DNA of 64,000 bases, taken from Corynebacterium resistens DSM 45100 (GTDB lineage Bacteria; Actinomycetota; Actinomycetes; Mycobacteriales; Mycobacteriaceae). Made by a program: the position numbers and the translations under genes. This document shows, one piece after another, positions 36,083 to 45,041 of the stretch (its first letter is position 1; every line of letters begins with the position of its first letter). The stretch spans positions 2,480,001-2,544,000 of the forward strand of contig NC_015673.1 of the NCBI RefSeq assembly GCF_000177535.2, given 5' to 3'. The notes under the pieces are model-generated. The model made no database searches and was not told the origin of the DNA. It saw only the letters and a list, made by a program, of their open reading frames with translations.

Positions 36083-36132
36083 CCTAATCTAACACGATTC
36101 TGTCAAAGTTGAGGAAGCGTGACAGATTAGCG
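36083..36132. repeat. 50-bp direct repeat, copy 2 (directly upstream of the AlbA_2 gene start)
   Basis: Same orientation and 47/50 identical to 34291-34340. On the minus strand it ends two bases before the GTG of the AlbA_2 gene and contains a TTGACA, so it may also hold the promoter or operator. On the other side it begins three bases after the stop codon of the 36136-37440 gene. Confidence 0.92.
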
Positions 36133-36135
36133 TTC

Positions 36136-37440
36136 TTAGCGCTGCAGGATGTAGCGGTACATTTCCAACCGTTCAACGATGGAACGCCGTGGGACCAACA
36201 ATGCGCAGGCCTCGTTGGGATCATCACCACTGCTAAACGCGCTCTCAGCTGAAGCGGTCGGGCTCCACGAATCCGCCCCCGCAGTGGCCAAGATCTTGAT
36301 CGTAGGGCGCGCCAACGATTGAATTTCAGCGTCCGTGAGATCCACCCGGCCCCCGTGATCGGACTCGTTGCTGCCATTGACACTCACTGCGTAAATGCCT
36401 GCCGTACCGCGCGCCTTCGCCGTTTTGGACTCAGCCTTCCGCCGATCCTTCGCCTCAGCCAAAGCAGCCATAAAAGCTTCGCTAGTTTCCGCCACCATGT
36501 CTTCGCCACCCAGGGTAGACAGCGCAATGATGCGCGCCCAAGCCGCTGCGCGAGCCTTCGGGGTTTTCTCAATGGGCAAGTCCGCCAGTTGTTCCGCCAC
36601 CTGCTCATCTACTACCGCTGGGCGATCCAAATCCAGCGCCTGCAAAAGAGGAATGAACTGGAAAAGCTGATACTTTTTCAACAACTTCGCCAGTTCCGGC
36701 TTGAGGTTCGCCAGAACGTTTTCCACTGGGTCTTCCCCGGCGAGCTCTACGTTCACACGCTCAATATCCACAGCCTTCGCGGGGTACCCAGGCGGCTGGG
36801 TTTCCCCGTGAGTAAGCTCCACGCCCGCTGCTTCGTCGTCAGGGATGAAATCGGCCCCCAACAGCAGCGCATCGGGTTGGTCCGAGGCGGCGTCGAGATC
36901 AGAAAAACCCGCGTAGCCCGGCCACTCGTCGACTGATTCGCCGGCCGAAGGGATGGGTACGCCACGGGGTACGGAGCTGGCTACCGTGCATGTGAAAGCC
37001 GCATCGCCAATCTTGAGAACGGCTCCGGAACCCACCGCGAGGGCATCGCCAACTTCGGTGCCTGGGGAATGCGAATCGCGAGAGTACACGCGCAGCACTC
37101 CATCCCGGCGCGCCCGCAGCGACCACGTTTTTGCCAGCGGCTTCGTGGGAACTAACGCGTCCACAGTCTGTGGCCATTGAAAACTCACCAAGATGGTTTC
37201 AGCGAATTCAGCCACGCTGGCAGCGCTTGTCACGCTAAGCAAACGCGAAAAATACCCCACGCCTGGCTGGGCGTAATCCACGACGATGAGGAAGTTTTCT
37301 GCAAGTGAAGGCTGTTGTTGGAGGAAAGGCTCAGCCGCCGAGCGCACGCCTGGAAACGCAACGATGCGCGCGGATTGCGCGGGGGAGCCGGCTGTGTGCC
37401 GGATTTTCCCCGCTGCCCCTCGTGCATTTGTTGCAACCAT
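36136..37440 (-). CDS. Conserved hypothetical protein, 434 residues
   Basis: I do not recognise a family. No signal peptide or membrane helix is evident. The N-half is beta-rich (ENFLIVVDYAQPGVGYFSRLL, TWSLRARRDGVLRVYSRDS); the middle is acidic with scattered Pro; the C-half is helical (PVENVLANLKPELAKLLKKYQ, then a charged AEAKDRRKAESKTAKARG stretch). It ends with RRSIVERLEMYRYILQR. It lies 5 bases downstream of the 37446-38219 gene, so the two form an operon and probably act together. They occupy the space between the GtrA-like genes and the hut cluster. Codon use looks native. Confidence 0.68.
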   Translation of the reverse strand: MVATNARGAAGKIRHTAGSPAQSARIVAFPGVRSAAEPFLQQQPSLAENFLIVVDYAQPGVGYFSRLLSVTSAASVAEFAETILVSFQWPQTVDALVPTKPLAKTWSLRARRDGVLRVYSRDSHSPGTEVGDALAVGSGAVLKIGDAAFTCTVASSVPRGVPIPSAGESVDEWPGYAGFSDLDAASDQPDALLLGADFIPDDEAAGVELTHGETQPPGYPAKAVDIERVNVELAGEDPVENVLANLKPELAKLLKKYQLFQFIPLLQALDLDRPAVVDEQVAEQLADLPIEKTPKARAAAWARIIALSTLGGEDMVAETSEAFMAALAEAKDRRKAESKTAKARGTAGIYAVSVNGSNESDHGGRVDLTDAEIQSLARPTIKILATAGADSWSPTASAESAFSSGDDPNEACALLVPRRSIVERLEMYRYILQR

Positions 37441-37445
37441 GGCAC

Positions 37446-38219
37446 TTAGCGTAATGGCGCTCCCTTGGGTTCGCTGTGCAAAGGATTCGCCTGGCCCAGT
37501 CTGCGAGCGCGGAGTTTATCGAACGCATTCCACTCGATTAGCCATTCGCGCAGGTTGCGCGCGGTGGTGAGGGCTTGGCTCACGGCGGGTGAAAGCTGGG
37601 AATCTTCTCGCAGAATTTTTTCCCCAGCTTCGGGTTCGCTACCGGAATCGCGATCGCTACCGGAATCGCTTTCACCGTCCGACTGGGTCTGGTCGCGTGC
37701 TTCGGTTTCAACCCCAGGGCTCACCTTCGCTAGGAACTCGCCTAACTCCGGCACCTCACCCCACGCCGGTTGCCGCTTTCCGGGAGCTTGCTCCGCGAAC
37801 AGCTCCCTAGCCTGCGCAAATTCTTCGTGGGTGGCGGCCGTGGTGGCGTCGGGATCAATCAGCAAAACTCCCTTGCCCAGCAACTTCTCAAACGGCGCCC
37901 GCGGCGTGCCCGGCGCGAGCAACACCGGATAGCGCAGGAGGGTGCGGATCATTGCCTCGGGATCATGCCGATTCTCGATCCATTCGGCCTCGGCGGCAAA
38001 CCCTGTGATTCCCTCCGGTGTGACCACCCACGCGCCCGAAAAATCGCCGCGCTGCACGGCCGGATCGGTTTCCACTTGCCAGATTGCAACGGTCGCGCAG
38101 GTGAGGTCTAGATTGCCGGTTTCTTGGGCGCTGCCGGCATTCTTCTTTTCCTCCGACGCCGCCACGACCATGATCGGGTCGTACACAACCTGCTGGGTTT
38201 CCGCTTGATTTTGGGACAT
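37446..38219 (-). CDS. Conserved hypothetical protein, 257 residues
   Basis: Acidic cytosolic protein without recognised family. The N-half has a mixed alpha/beta look (DLTCATVAIWQVETDPAVQ, GAWVVTPEGITGFAAEAEWI, LLRYPVLLAPGTP), the C-half carries a low-complexity Ser/Asp/Glu run (SDGESDSGSDRDSGSEPE) and a final helical segment (NLREWLIEWNAFDKLRARRLG). The start is uncertain: ATG 38219 and ATG 38228 are both possible, and an open GTG frame reaches 38276. It is followed after 5 bases by the 434-residue hypothetical gene. No function can be assigned. Confidence 0.65.
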   Translation of the reverse strand: MSQNQAETQQVVYDPIMVVAASEEKKNAGSAQETGNLDLTCATVAIWQVETDPAVQRGDFSGAWVVTPEGITGFAAEAEWIENRHDPEAMIRTLLRYPVLLAPGTPRAPFEKLLGKGVLLIDPDATTAATHEEFAQARELFAEQAPGKRQPAWGEVPELGEFLAKVSPGVETEARDQTQSDGESDSGSDRDSGSEPEAGEKILREDSQLSPAVSQALTTARNLREWLIEWNAFDKLRARRLGQANPLHSEPKGAPLR

Positions 38220-38328
38220 GGTTGCCATCGTAATCAGCGGTGCCGGCGATGGTAGAAGGTGACATGATTCCCGCACTTCAGGGGTGCTTTAATGTGCATC
38301 GCAGCTGTGGCAGCGGCGGGCTTGAGGC

Positions 38329-39384
38329 TTAATTGGCCTTCGCCGCGATAGCCGCCGCCACGATGTCGTCGATCAACCGCGCTGCCACTCGCGCCGTGCG
38401 GTTATCAACATCCACACTGGGATTCAGCTCCACCACGTCCACCAGCCGCACCTTGCCCGTTGCGGCGATAGCCTTGGCGGCGGCCCGAATGTGGCTGAGT
38501 GGAACGCCCAGGCCCGCCGGGGCTGAAACCCCCGGTGCTTCATTCGCTGGCAGAACGTCCAAATCAATACTCAGGTGAATGTGCTCATGCTCATGGCATG
38601 TCGCGGTCGCTAGGTTTGCCACCTGCTGTGGTGTCATCGCCAACAATTCTTCGTCCAGCACCACGCGGGCACCAAGGCGATCCGCCGTGTCGAAGAGCAC
38701 TTTGGTGTTGTTGGGCTTGGAAATGCCCCAAACGTGATAATCGAACTTATCGCCCACTAGCTCAGCGATCTGCAGGAATGGGGTGCCTGACGTGGGCTTT
38801 TCTGCGGAACGCAGATCAAAGTGCGCATCGAGGTTCACAATGCCAGTGCTGCCCACTTCATCCGTGGCACCAGCAGATTCACTGCCTTGTTCGAAAGTGC
38901 TCTGCTCGATACTGCTCTGTTCATCGTGAGCACTGCCGGTTTCTAACCCCTTGCTGTGCAGGGCTCGGTGTAGCCCACGGTGCGTAGCGAAAGACGTTTC
39001 GTGCCCTCCACCCAAGACAACCACGAGGTTGTTTTTCGCGATGAGCTGCTGCACTCGCTGAGAGAGTTCCTCCTGCGATCCTTCGAGATCATCACCCTGG
39101 GTGCAGACCGTTCCCGCGTCCACGCGGGGGTGATCATCGTGGATCGCTAGGCTACCCAATACTCCACGGATCGCCTCCGGGCCAGCAGCTGCACCTTGAC
39201 GACCGCTATTGCGCAGCACGCCTTCATCTGATGCGTAACCCAGCAGAGCCACTGCATCATGCGTGTCATCCGCCGCCGAGGTAATCACGGAGTTCCACCG
39301 GGCGTGTTCTGGGCCGGGGCCATCCACGCGCCCCTTCCATTCGCCGGGTTCACTGAATAGTGGCAGTTCATCGACAGTGTTCAT
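38329..39384 (-). CDS. hutG: Formimidoylglutamase
   Basis: Arginase/ureohydrolase family enzyme that converts N-formimidoyl-L-glutamate to L-glutamate and formamide, last step of histidine degradation, 351 residues. Mn-binding motifs: GGGHETSFATHRG, NLDAHFDLR and SIDLDVLPANEAPG. The ATG at 39384 has GGAGG five bases upstream and is preferred over a frame start 33 bases earlier. A Ser/Glu/Gln-rich insert (QSSIEQSTFEQGSESAG) lies before the Mn-binding NLDAHFD. It diverges from hutR; the operator between them (39476-39489) should control both. Confidence 0.93.
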   Translation of the reverse strand: MNTVDELPLFSEPGEWKGRVDGPGPEHARWNSVITSAADDTHDAVALLGYASDEGVLRNSGRQGAAAGPEAIRGVLGSLAIHDDHPRVDAGTVCTQGDDLEGSQEELSQRVQQLIAKNNLVVVLGGGHETSFATHRGLHRALHSKGLETGSAHDEQSSIEQSTFEQGSESAGATDEVGSTGIVNLDAHFDLRSAEKPTSGTPFLQIAELVGDKFDYHVWGISKPNNTKVLFDTADRLGARVVLDEELLAMTPQQVANLATATCHEHEHIHLSIDLDVLPANEAPGVSAPAGLGVPLSHIRAAAKAIAATGKVRLVDVVELNPSVDVDNRTARVAARLIDDIVAAAIAAKAN

Positions 39385-39475
39385 GGCATCCTCCGAGTCG
39401 TCGTTTCCCCTCCCCACCCTAGGTGCGGTAAGGCTCCCGCGCGGCCGGGGAACGACTATTCCGGGCCGGTCAGTG

Positions 39476-39489
39476 TCTGAAATACCAGA
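39476..39489. promoter_or_regulatory. HutR operator in the hutG-hutR intergenic region
   Basis: TCTGAAATACCAGA is an exact match to the 14-bp consensus TCTGwwATwCCAGA that I recall for HutR of C. resistens. It is 92 bases from hutG and 43 from hutR, fitting joint control and autoregulation. Confidence 0.82.
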
Positions 39490-39531
39490 TTCGTGCCAGC
39501 CTCCCCGGCCACGCCCGCTAGGATCTAGCCC

Positions 39532-40257
39532 GTGAAGTCTCCGCGTGTCCCCGCTGCCCGCAATGCCTTGCGCATCCTCAACCTGTTGTCTCAGATGGAT
39601 GTGCCGATCTCCGCAGCGCGGATTCGCAACGAACTGGAACTACCGCGTTCCTCGACTTATCACCTGCTCAACGAAATGGTGGAATCCGGCTTCGTGGTTC
39701 ACCTTCCGGAACAGCAAACTTACGGCCTGGGAATGGTGGCTTATTCGATGGCCAATGCCTATACCCAACAGCAACCACTTGTGCGGCTGGCGAACCGCAA
39801 GCTCGAAGCAATCGCAGAACTATCCAAAGGCTCGTGCCACCTTTCGCGTTTGGCTGGGCCCGAGGTGCTCTATCTCCAAGAGGTCCGCAGTTCCAAAGCC
39901 GTCTCGCTGGTCACCAAAGTTGGTGTACGCCTTCCCGCTACGCGCACTGCATCTGGTCGCGCGATGCTCTCCCACCTGCCTGAAAACGAAGTTAGGGCAT
40001 TGTTTTCCATTGCGGGAGATGAAAACTATGGAAGTTTCCGACGAATTCTGGACGAAACTGCCGAACGTGGATGGGCCGAAGAACATGAAGAAATCAGTCG
40101 CGGCCAATCCACGGTAGCCGTGGCAGTCCTCGATCACCTAGATCGCCCCGCGGCAGCCGTTGCTTCCACTTTCCCCACCACAGTAGGTTGCGCCGAGGGC
40201 GTCATAGAACAACTGCAGAAGCTAGCTGCCTTCCTGCGGGAAAGAATGTACAGCTAA
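39532..40257 (+). CDS. hutR: IclR-family regulator of histidine utilisation
   Basis: IclR-type transcriptional regulator, 241 residues. An N-terminal winged helix (LRILNLLSQMDVPISAARIRNEL, recognition part PRSSTYHLLNEM) is followed by the IclR effector domain (residues ~75-235) with the family segment ARTASGRAMLSHLP-like TRTASGRAMLSHL. The GTG start at 39532 has AGGA 9 bases upstream. It lies between hutG and hutI, and both hut operator matches are upstream of hut transcription units, so it is the pathway regulator. Its stop codon abuts the hutI stop codon with no spacer. The effector is probably histidine or urocanate. Confidence 0.92.
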   Translation: MKSPRVPAARNALRILNLLSQMDVPISAARIRNELELPRSSTYHLLNEMVESGFVVHLPEQQTYGLGMVAYSMANAYTQQQPLVRLANRKLEAIAELSKGSCHLSRLAGPEVLYLQEVRSSKAVSLVTKVGVRLPATRTASGRAMLSHLPENEVRALFSIAGDENYGSFRRILDETAERGWAEEHEEISRGQSTVAVAVLDHLDRPAAAVASTFPTTVGCAEGVIEQLQKLAAFLRERMYS

Positions 40258-41436
40258 CTACGCAACCTGCTTGCCACCGATGTAGGTCCGCCACGTCGTG
40301 ACCATGCCTGGCCGGTATGCCAGATCGATCGCGTGTGGCGTATCCAGCACCTGGAAATCCGCCGCCGCACCGATAGCCAAGGTGCCCTTCGCTGGGCGCC
40401 CCTTCGCATCCTTGCCCTCACCGACGTCGTGACGGCGCAGTGCTCGCGCACCTCCCGTAGTCGCCGCGTGAATCGCCTCATCCAAAGAAAGTTTCTGCTG
40501 CAAAACCGCGGTGGTCACGCAGAAATTCATGGACGACGTGTACGAGGTCCCCGGGTTGCAGTTGGATGCAATGGCAACGTGCGCACCGGCGTCGAGAAGC
40601 CTACGAACCGGTGCCAGCTCCTGCCGAGTCGACAGGTCACAGGCCGGCAGTGCGGTGGCCACAGTCTCGGAATTGGCTAAGGCTTCGAAATCTTCCTCAC
40701 TGAGGTAGTTCACATGGTCGACCGACGCCGCCCCGAGCTCCACCGCCAAGCCCACACCTGGGCCCTCACCCAGCTGGTTGCCGTGCACACGCACACCTAG
40801 ACCGCGTTCCTGGCCCGCCTTCAACACACGCAAGGACTGCTCGTAGTTGAACGCGCCACGTTCACAGAAGACGTCGATCCAGCCCACGTGAGGCGCGACC
40901 GCGTCCAGCATGTCCCCGACAACGAGGTTCACATACTCCTCGGAATCCGCTCCCGGGGGAACTAGGTGTGCGCCGAGGAAGGTGACCTCATCCACATGCT
41001 CTTTAGCGATACGAGCGGCGAGTTCTTCCGATTCCACGTCAAGGCCGTAACCGGTTTTGGTTTCCATGCAGGTGGTGCCACCTGCCTGCGCCTGAGCCAC
41101 GCGCTGCGCCACCAGTTCTTGCAGGCGCTTTTCGCCCGCATTGCGGGTGGCCTCCATCGTCACTGCGATGCCGCCAGCCGCGTAGCCTTTGCCCGCCATA
41201 CGCGCCTCGAATTCGGCGGCACGATCGCCATCAAACACCAGGTGGGAGTGCGAATCTACCCAGCCGGGCAGCACCGCGCGACCACCGAGATCAACCCGTT
41301 CATCGGCCTCGGGAGCTTCCTTGGCCGAGCCGACCCAAGCGATCTGGCCGTCATCGACGACGAACGCAGCATCCTCGATAGTGCCCACCTTAGAGACGGT
41401 GTGTAGTTGCGAAATCCCAGTAAAGACAGTGCTCAA
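40258..41436 (-). CDS. hutI: Imidazolonepropionase
   Basis: Amidohydrolase-superfamily zinc or iron enzyme, 392 residues, that opens 4-imidazolone-5-propionate to N-formimidoyl-L-glutamate, third step of histidine degradation. Metal ligands are visible in DSHSHLVFDG (HxH), a later VHGNQLGEG, and SNCNPGTSYTSSM, which carries the family segment for substrate binding. It begins two bases after the hutU stop, so translation is coupled in a hutH-hutU-hutI operon. Confidence 0.93.
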   Translation of the reverse strand: MSTVFTGISQLHTVSKVGTIEDAAFVVDDGQIAWVGSAKEAPEADERVDLGGRAVLPGWVDSHSHLVFDGDRAAEFEARMAGKGYAAGGIAVTMEATRNAGEKRLQELVAQRVAQAQAGGTTCMETKTGYGLDVESEELAARIAKEHVDEVTFLGAHLVPPGADSEEYVNLVVGDMLDAVAPHVGWIDVFCERGAFNYEQSLRVLKAGQERGLGVRVHGNQLGEGPGVGLAVELGAASVDHVNYLSEEDFEALANSETVATALPACDLSTRQELAPVRRLLDAGAHVAIASNCNPGTSYTSSMNFCVTTAVLQQKLSLDEAIHAATTGGARALRRHDVGEGKDAKGRPAKGTLAIGAAADFQVLDTPHAIDLAYRPGMVTTWRTYIGGKQVA

Positions 41437-41438
41437 AA

Positions 41439-43121
41439 CTATTTTCCTTCGCGAGACTTGAACTCCATAGGAACGCGCACACCGCGCTCCTCAGCAACCT
41501 CATGGGCTCGATCGTAACCGGCATCGACGTGACGGAACACACCCATTGCAGGGTCATTCGTCAGCACGGCACGCAGCTTTTCCTCGGCCAGCTCGGAACC
41601 ATCGGCCAGGCTGACCTGACCGGCGTGGATGGAACGGCCGATGCCCACACCGCCACCGTGGTGGATCGATACCCAAGTCGCACCAGAGGAAGTTGCGGTC
41701 AAAGCGTTCAGCAATGGCCAGTCAGCGATGGCATCAGAACCGTCGAGCATGGCCTCGGTTTCGCGGTATGGAGAGGCCACAGATCCGGAATCCAGGTGGT
41801 CGCGGCCGATGACAATTGGAGCCTTGACCTTGCCTTCACGAACCAGTTCATTGAACTTCAAGCCAGCCTTGTGGCGTTCGTTGTAGCCCAACCACGCAAT
41901 TCGAGCCGGCAGGCCCTCGAATTCGACGTACTCGCCAGCGGCGTCGATCCAACGGTGCAGGTGCTCGTTTTCTGGGAACAACTCCTTGATGGCTTCATCG
42001 GTGACCTTGATGTCCTCTGGGTCGCCGGAAAGCGCCACCCAGCGGAAAGGTCCCAGCCCCTCGCAGAACAGTGGGCGGATGTAGGCCGGAACGAAGCCGG
42101 GGAACTCGAAAGCGCGGGAGTATCCAGCGTGGCGCGCTTCGTCACGGATGGAGTTGCCGTAGTCAAAGACCTCAGCGCCCTCATCCTGGAACTCCACCAT
42201 GGCCTGTACCTGAGCCGCCATGGACTCGCGGGCCTTCTTAGTGAAGGTGATTGGGTCGGTCTTGGCCTCGCGGTCCCAGTCCTCCAAAGCGATTTCACTT
42301 GGCAAGTAGCTCAATGGATCGTGCGCGGAGGTCTGGTCAGTCACCACATCAATGGTGATGTCCCCGGCGCGATGACGCTTCAGCACTGCCGGGAAGATAT
42401 CAGCTGCGTTACCAACAACGCCGATGGATACGGCCTCCTTGGCTTCCTTTGCTTGGTTAGCTCGCTCGATGGCGGAATCCAGATCGTCAGCGATCTCATC
42501 CAAGTAACGCTTGGCTTTACGGCGCTCCAAGCGGTTGCGATCCACGTCCACGATGATGCACACGCCACCGTTGAGAGTGACGGCCAGTGGCTGTGCGCCA
42601 CCCATGCCACCACAACCACCGGTCAGGGAAATAGTTCCAGCCAAAGTGCCGCCAAAGCGCTTCTTGGCCACTGCCGCGAAGGTTTCGAACGTGCCCTGCA
42701 AAATGCCTTGGGTGGCGATGTAGATCCACGAACCCGCGGTCATCTGGCCGTACATGATTAGGCCTTCATCCTCGAGGCGACGGAACTCTTCCCAATTCGC
42801 CCAGTCGCCGACCAGGTTGGAGTTTGCAATGAGAACACGTGGCGCCCATTTATTGGTGCGTACCACACCAACGGGCTTGCCGGACTGCACCAGCAGCGTC
42901 TCGTCTTCTTCGAGGTCCTTGAGGGTTTCAACGATGGCATCGAATGCTTCCCAGCTGCGGGCTGCACGACCGGTGCCACCGTAGACAACGAGGTCATCGG
43001 GGCGCTCGGCTACCTCCGGATCGAGGTTGTTCATAAGCATGCGCAGCGGGGCTTCGGTCTGCCAGCTCTTGGCATTCAGTTCGGTGCCACGTGGTGCGTG
43101 TACTTCGCGAGGACCAGACAT
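41439..43121 (-). CDS. hutU: Urocanate hydratase
   Basis: NAD+-dependent urocanase, 560 residues, that converts urocanate to 4-imidazolone-5-propionate. Family hallmarks are present in full: [17 protein letters not shown], the Gly-rich [17 protein letters not shown] segment of the NAD site, and [20 protein letters not shown] in the C-part. A strong AGGAA lies upstream. Length and domain order are normal. It is separated from hutH by 162 bases, so an internal promoter is possible. Confidence 0.96.
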   Translation of the reverse strand: MSGPREVHAPRGTELNAKSWQTEAPLRMLMNNLDPEVAERPDDLVVYGGTGRAARSWEAFDAIVETLKDLEEDETLLVQSGKPVGVVRTNKWAPRVLIANSNLVGDWANWEEFRRLEDEGLIMYGQMTAGSWIYIATQGILQGTFETFAAVAKKRFGGTLAGTISLTGGCGGMGGAQPLAVTLNGGVCIIVDVDRNRLERRKAKRYLDEIADDLDSAIERANQAKEAKEAVSIGVVGNAADIFPAVLKRHRAGDITIDVVTDQTSAHDPLSYLPSEIALEDWDREAKTDPITFTKKARESMAAQVQAMVEFQDEGAEVFDYGNSIRDEARHAGYSRAFEFPGFVPAYIRPLFCEGLGPFRWVALSGDPEDIKVTDEAIKELFPENEHLHRWIDAAGEYVEFEGLPARIAWLGYNERHKAGLKFNELVREGKVKAPIVIGRDHLDSGSVASPYRETEAMLDGSDAIADWPLLNALTATSSGATWVSIHHGGGVGIGRSIHAGQVSLADGSELAEEKLRAVLTNDPAMGVFRHVDAGYDRAHEVAEERGVRVPMEFKSREGK

Positions 43122-43283
43122 GATGGAGGAATCCTTCCTTGTAGATTCTGACGCTCCTAGAACTCATTGCCTCTAGAAGCAACATTCCTTTGTTTCCCAC
43201 ACAACCCCAGCGAGCCACTGTGTGCCACGTCACGGGATTGGCGCTTGTCTCTCATACGAGACGAGCTCGAAGATGGGACTCGT
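43122..43283. other. hutH-hutU intergenic gap
   Basis: 162 bp between codirectional hutH and hutU. No match to the HutR motif and no clear terminator was seen, so read-through from hutH is likely; a secondary promoter cannot be excluded. Confidence 0.4.
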
Positions 43284-44834
43284 TTAGCGCAGCGCGCCGA
43301 CCTTGTTCTCCACGGCGTTAACAACTGCACCGTTGACAACCAGCTCCACGACCGCCTCGATCTCGGGTGAGAGGTACCGGTCCGTTCCTGGACCTTCCGC
43401 GACCTCGCGCAGCGCTGCGATTGCGGCAGCAGTGCCCTTGGCTGGTTCACCATCGCGCATATCCACTGCACGCGCTGCGGTCAACAGCTCAATGGCCAAC
43501 ACCCGTTGCAGGCCATCGACCGATTTCCGCAGGGCACGAGCGGCGGACCAACCCATGGAGACGTGATCTTCTTGCATCGCCGACGATGGAATCGAATCCA
43601 CGGATGCCGGGGCGGCCAATCGCTTCATTTCCGAAACGATGCCAGCCTGGGTGTACTGCGCAATCATGTGGCCAGAATCGACGCCGGGATCATCCGCAAG
43701 GAAAGCGTTCAAACCGCGGTTACGCGCCTTATCGAGGAAACGATCCGTGCGGCGCTCCGAAATGGAAGCCAAGTCCGCCGCCACAATTGCGAGGAAGTCC
43801 AGAACATAAGCCACGGGAGCACCGTGGAAATTACCGTTAGACGTCACGCGCCCATCGAGCGCCACCACGGGATTATCCACGGCAGCGGCCAACTCACGAT
43901 CGGCGACGGTAGCCGCATGGGTTAGCGTGTCCCGGAAGCCACCAGCGACCTGCGGGGCACAGCGTACCGAGTAGGCATCCTGAACTTGGGTCTGCGCGAA
44001 TTCCTCTGCGGCGGCCGCGAGGATTCCCGAGTCTGCGGCGACAGTGCGAATATTCGCCGCAGCATCGGCCTGGCCCGGGTGCGGGCGCAGCTGCTGTAGA
44101 TCATCCGCGAACACGCTCAGGGTGCCCAGCAAGCCCTCGACGGTCAGTGCCGTGGCGATATCCGCGACCTTTGCGGCTTGGCGCAGATCTTCGATAGCGA
44201 GGCACAGTTGACCGAGCATGCCGTCGGTGCCGTTAATGAGCGCAAGGCCCTCTTTCTCATGCAGAGTCAGGGGTGCGATGGAGGCCTGGGATAGGGCCTG
44301 CGCGGCGTCGATGGGAGAAGAATCCCCAACCCGCACCTGGCCCTCACCCAGCAAAGCTAGGGCACAGTGCGCCAGGGGAGCTAGGTCGCCCGAACAACCC
44401 AAGGATCCGTATTCCTTAACAACCGGGGTGATGTCCGCATTGAGCAGCTGAGCGTAGGTTTCTACGACAACGGGGCGCACACCAGTGCGACCGGTGCACA
44501 GTGTGGAAAGGCGCAGGGTCATCAGCGCACGGATGACCTCCTTCTCGATTTCCGGACCAGAACCCGCGGCATGGGAACGTACGAGAGATGACTGCAACTG
44601 AGTGCGAAGTTCTGCCGGGATGTGGCGCTTGGCAAGAGCACCGAAACCGGTGGAAACTCCGTACACGGGCGTTTCTTGGTTGGCCAGCTCCTCGATGCGC
44701 TCTCGGGTTTCAGCGACAGCCTTGAGAGCATCCTCCGAAATCTCGACCTGCGCACCATAACGCGCGATGGCCACCACTTCTTCAATGGTGAGAGCTCCGA
44801 TGCCGATGGTGACGGACTTGGGGTACTGACTCAT
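43284..44834 (-). CDS. hutH: Histidine ammonia-lyase
   Basis: MIO-dependent lyase, 516 residues, that converts histidine to urocanate and ammonia. The MIO-forming triad is C147-S148-G149 in GSLGCSGDLAPLAH; most described enzymes have Ala-Ser-Gly, here the first residue is Cys, while the essential Ser and Gly are kept. The catalytic Tyr (YGVSTGFG, Y58) is present. The ATG at 44834 has GGAGG seven bases upstream and is preferred over a frame start at 44912. First gene of the hutHUI operon; the HutR operator lies 128 bases upstream. Confidence 0.95.
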   Translation of the reverse strand: MSQYPKSVTIGIGALTIEEVVAIARYGAQVEISEDALKAVAETRERIEELANQETPVYGVSTGFGALAKRHIPAELRTQLQSSLVRSHAAGSGPEIEKEVIRALMTLRLSTLCTGRTGVRPVVVETYAQLLNADITPVVKEYGSLGCSGDLAPLAHCALALLGEGQVRVGDSSPIDAAQALSQASIAPLTLHEKEGLALINGTDGMLGQLCLAIEDLRQAAKVADIATALTVEGLLGTLSVFADDLQQLRPHPGQADAAANIRTVAADSGILAAAAEEFAQTQVQDAYSVRCAPQVAGGFRDTLTHAATVADRELAAAVDNPVVALDGRVTSNGNFHGAPVAYVLDFLAIVAADLASISERRTDRFLDKARNRGLNAFLADDPGVDSGHMIAQYTQAGIVSEMKRLAAPASVDSIPSSAMQEDHVSMGWSAARALRKSVDGLQRVLAIELLTAARAVDMRDGEPAKGTAAAIAALREVAEGPGTDRYLSPEIEAVVELVVNGAVVNAVENKVGALR

Positions 44835-44961
44835 AGATTCCTCCGAGGTGTTGCTAGCTATCGCGGTTGACCTAGCTATAGCTTTTGGGCTTGTTAATGA
44901 GATCCCCATCACAATAATCTGGCCAATGAGTGGATCACCACCACATTCCGTGGGTGGGGTG

Positions 44962-44975
44962 TCTGGAATAACAGA
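44962..44975. promoter_or_regulatory. HutR operator upstream of hutH
   Basis: On the minus strand the site reads TCTGTTATTCCAGA, an exact match to TCTGwwATwCCAGA. Together with 39476-39489 it defines the regulon within the cluster. Confidence 0.82.
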
Positions 44976-45041
44976 CTGCCCGCGGGGAGAGCCAACGCTG
45001 ATTACCGGCAGGGAAGTAGCGGTGAATTATCTTTAATAGCC

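Noticed and set aside
41502..42761. 419-codon open frame antisense to hutU
   Set aside because: It lies wholly within a clear urocanase gene on the other strand; long antisense frames are common in GC-rich DNA and the translation has no recognisable domain.
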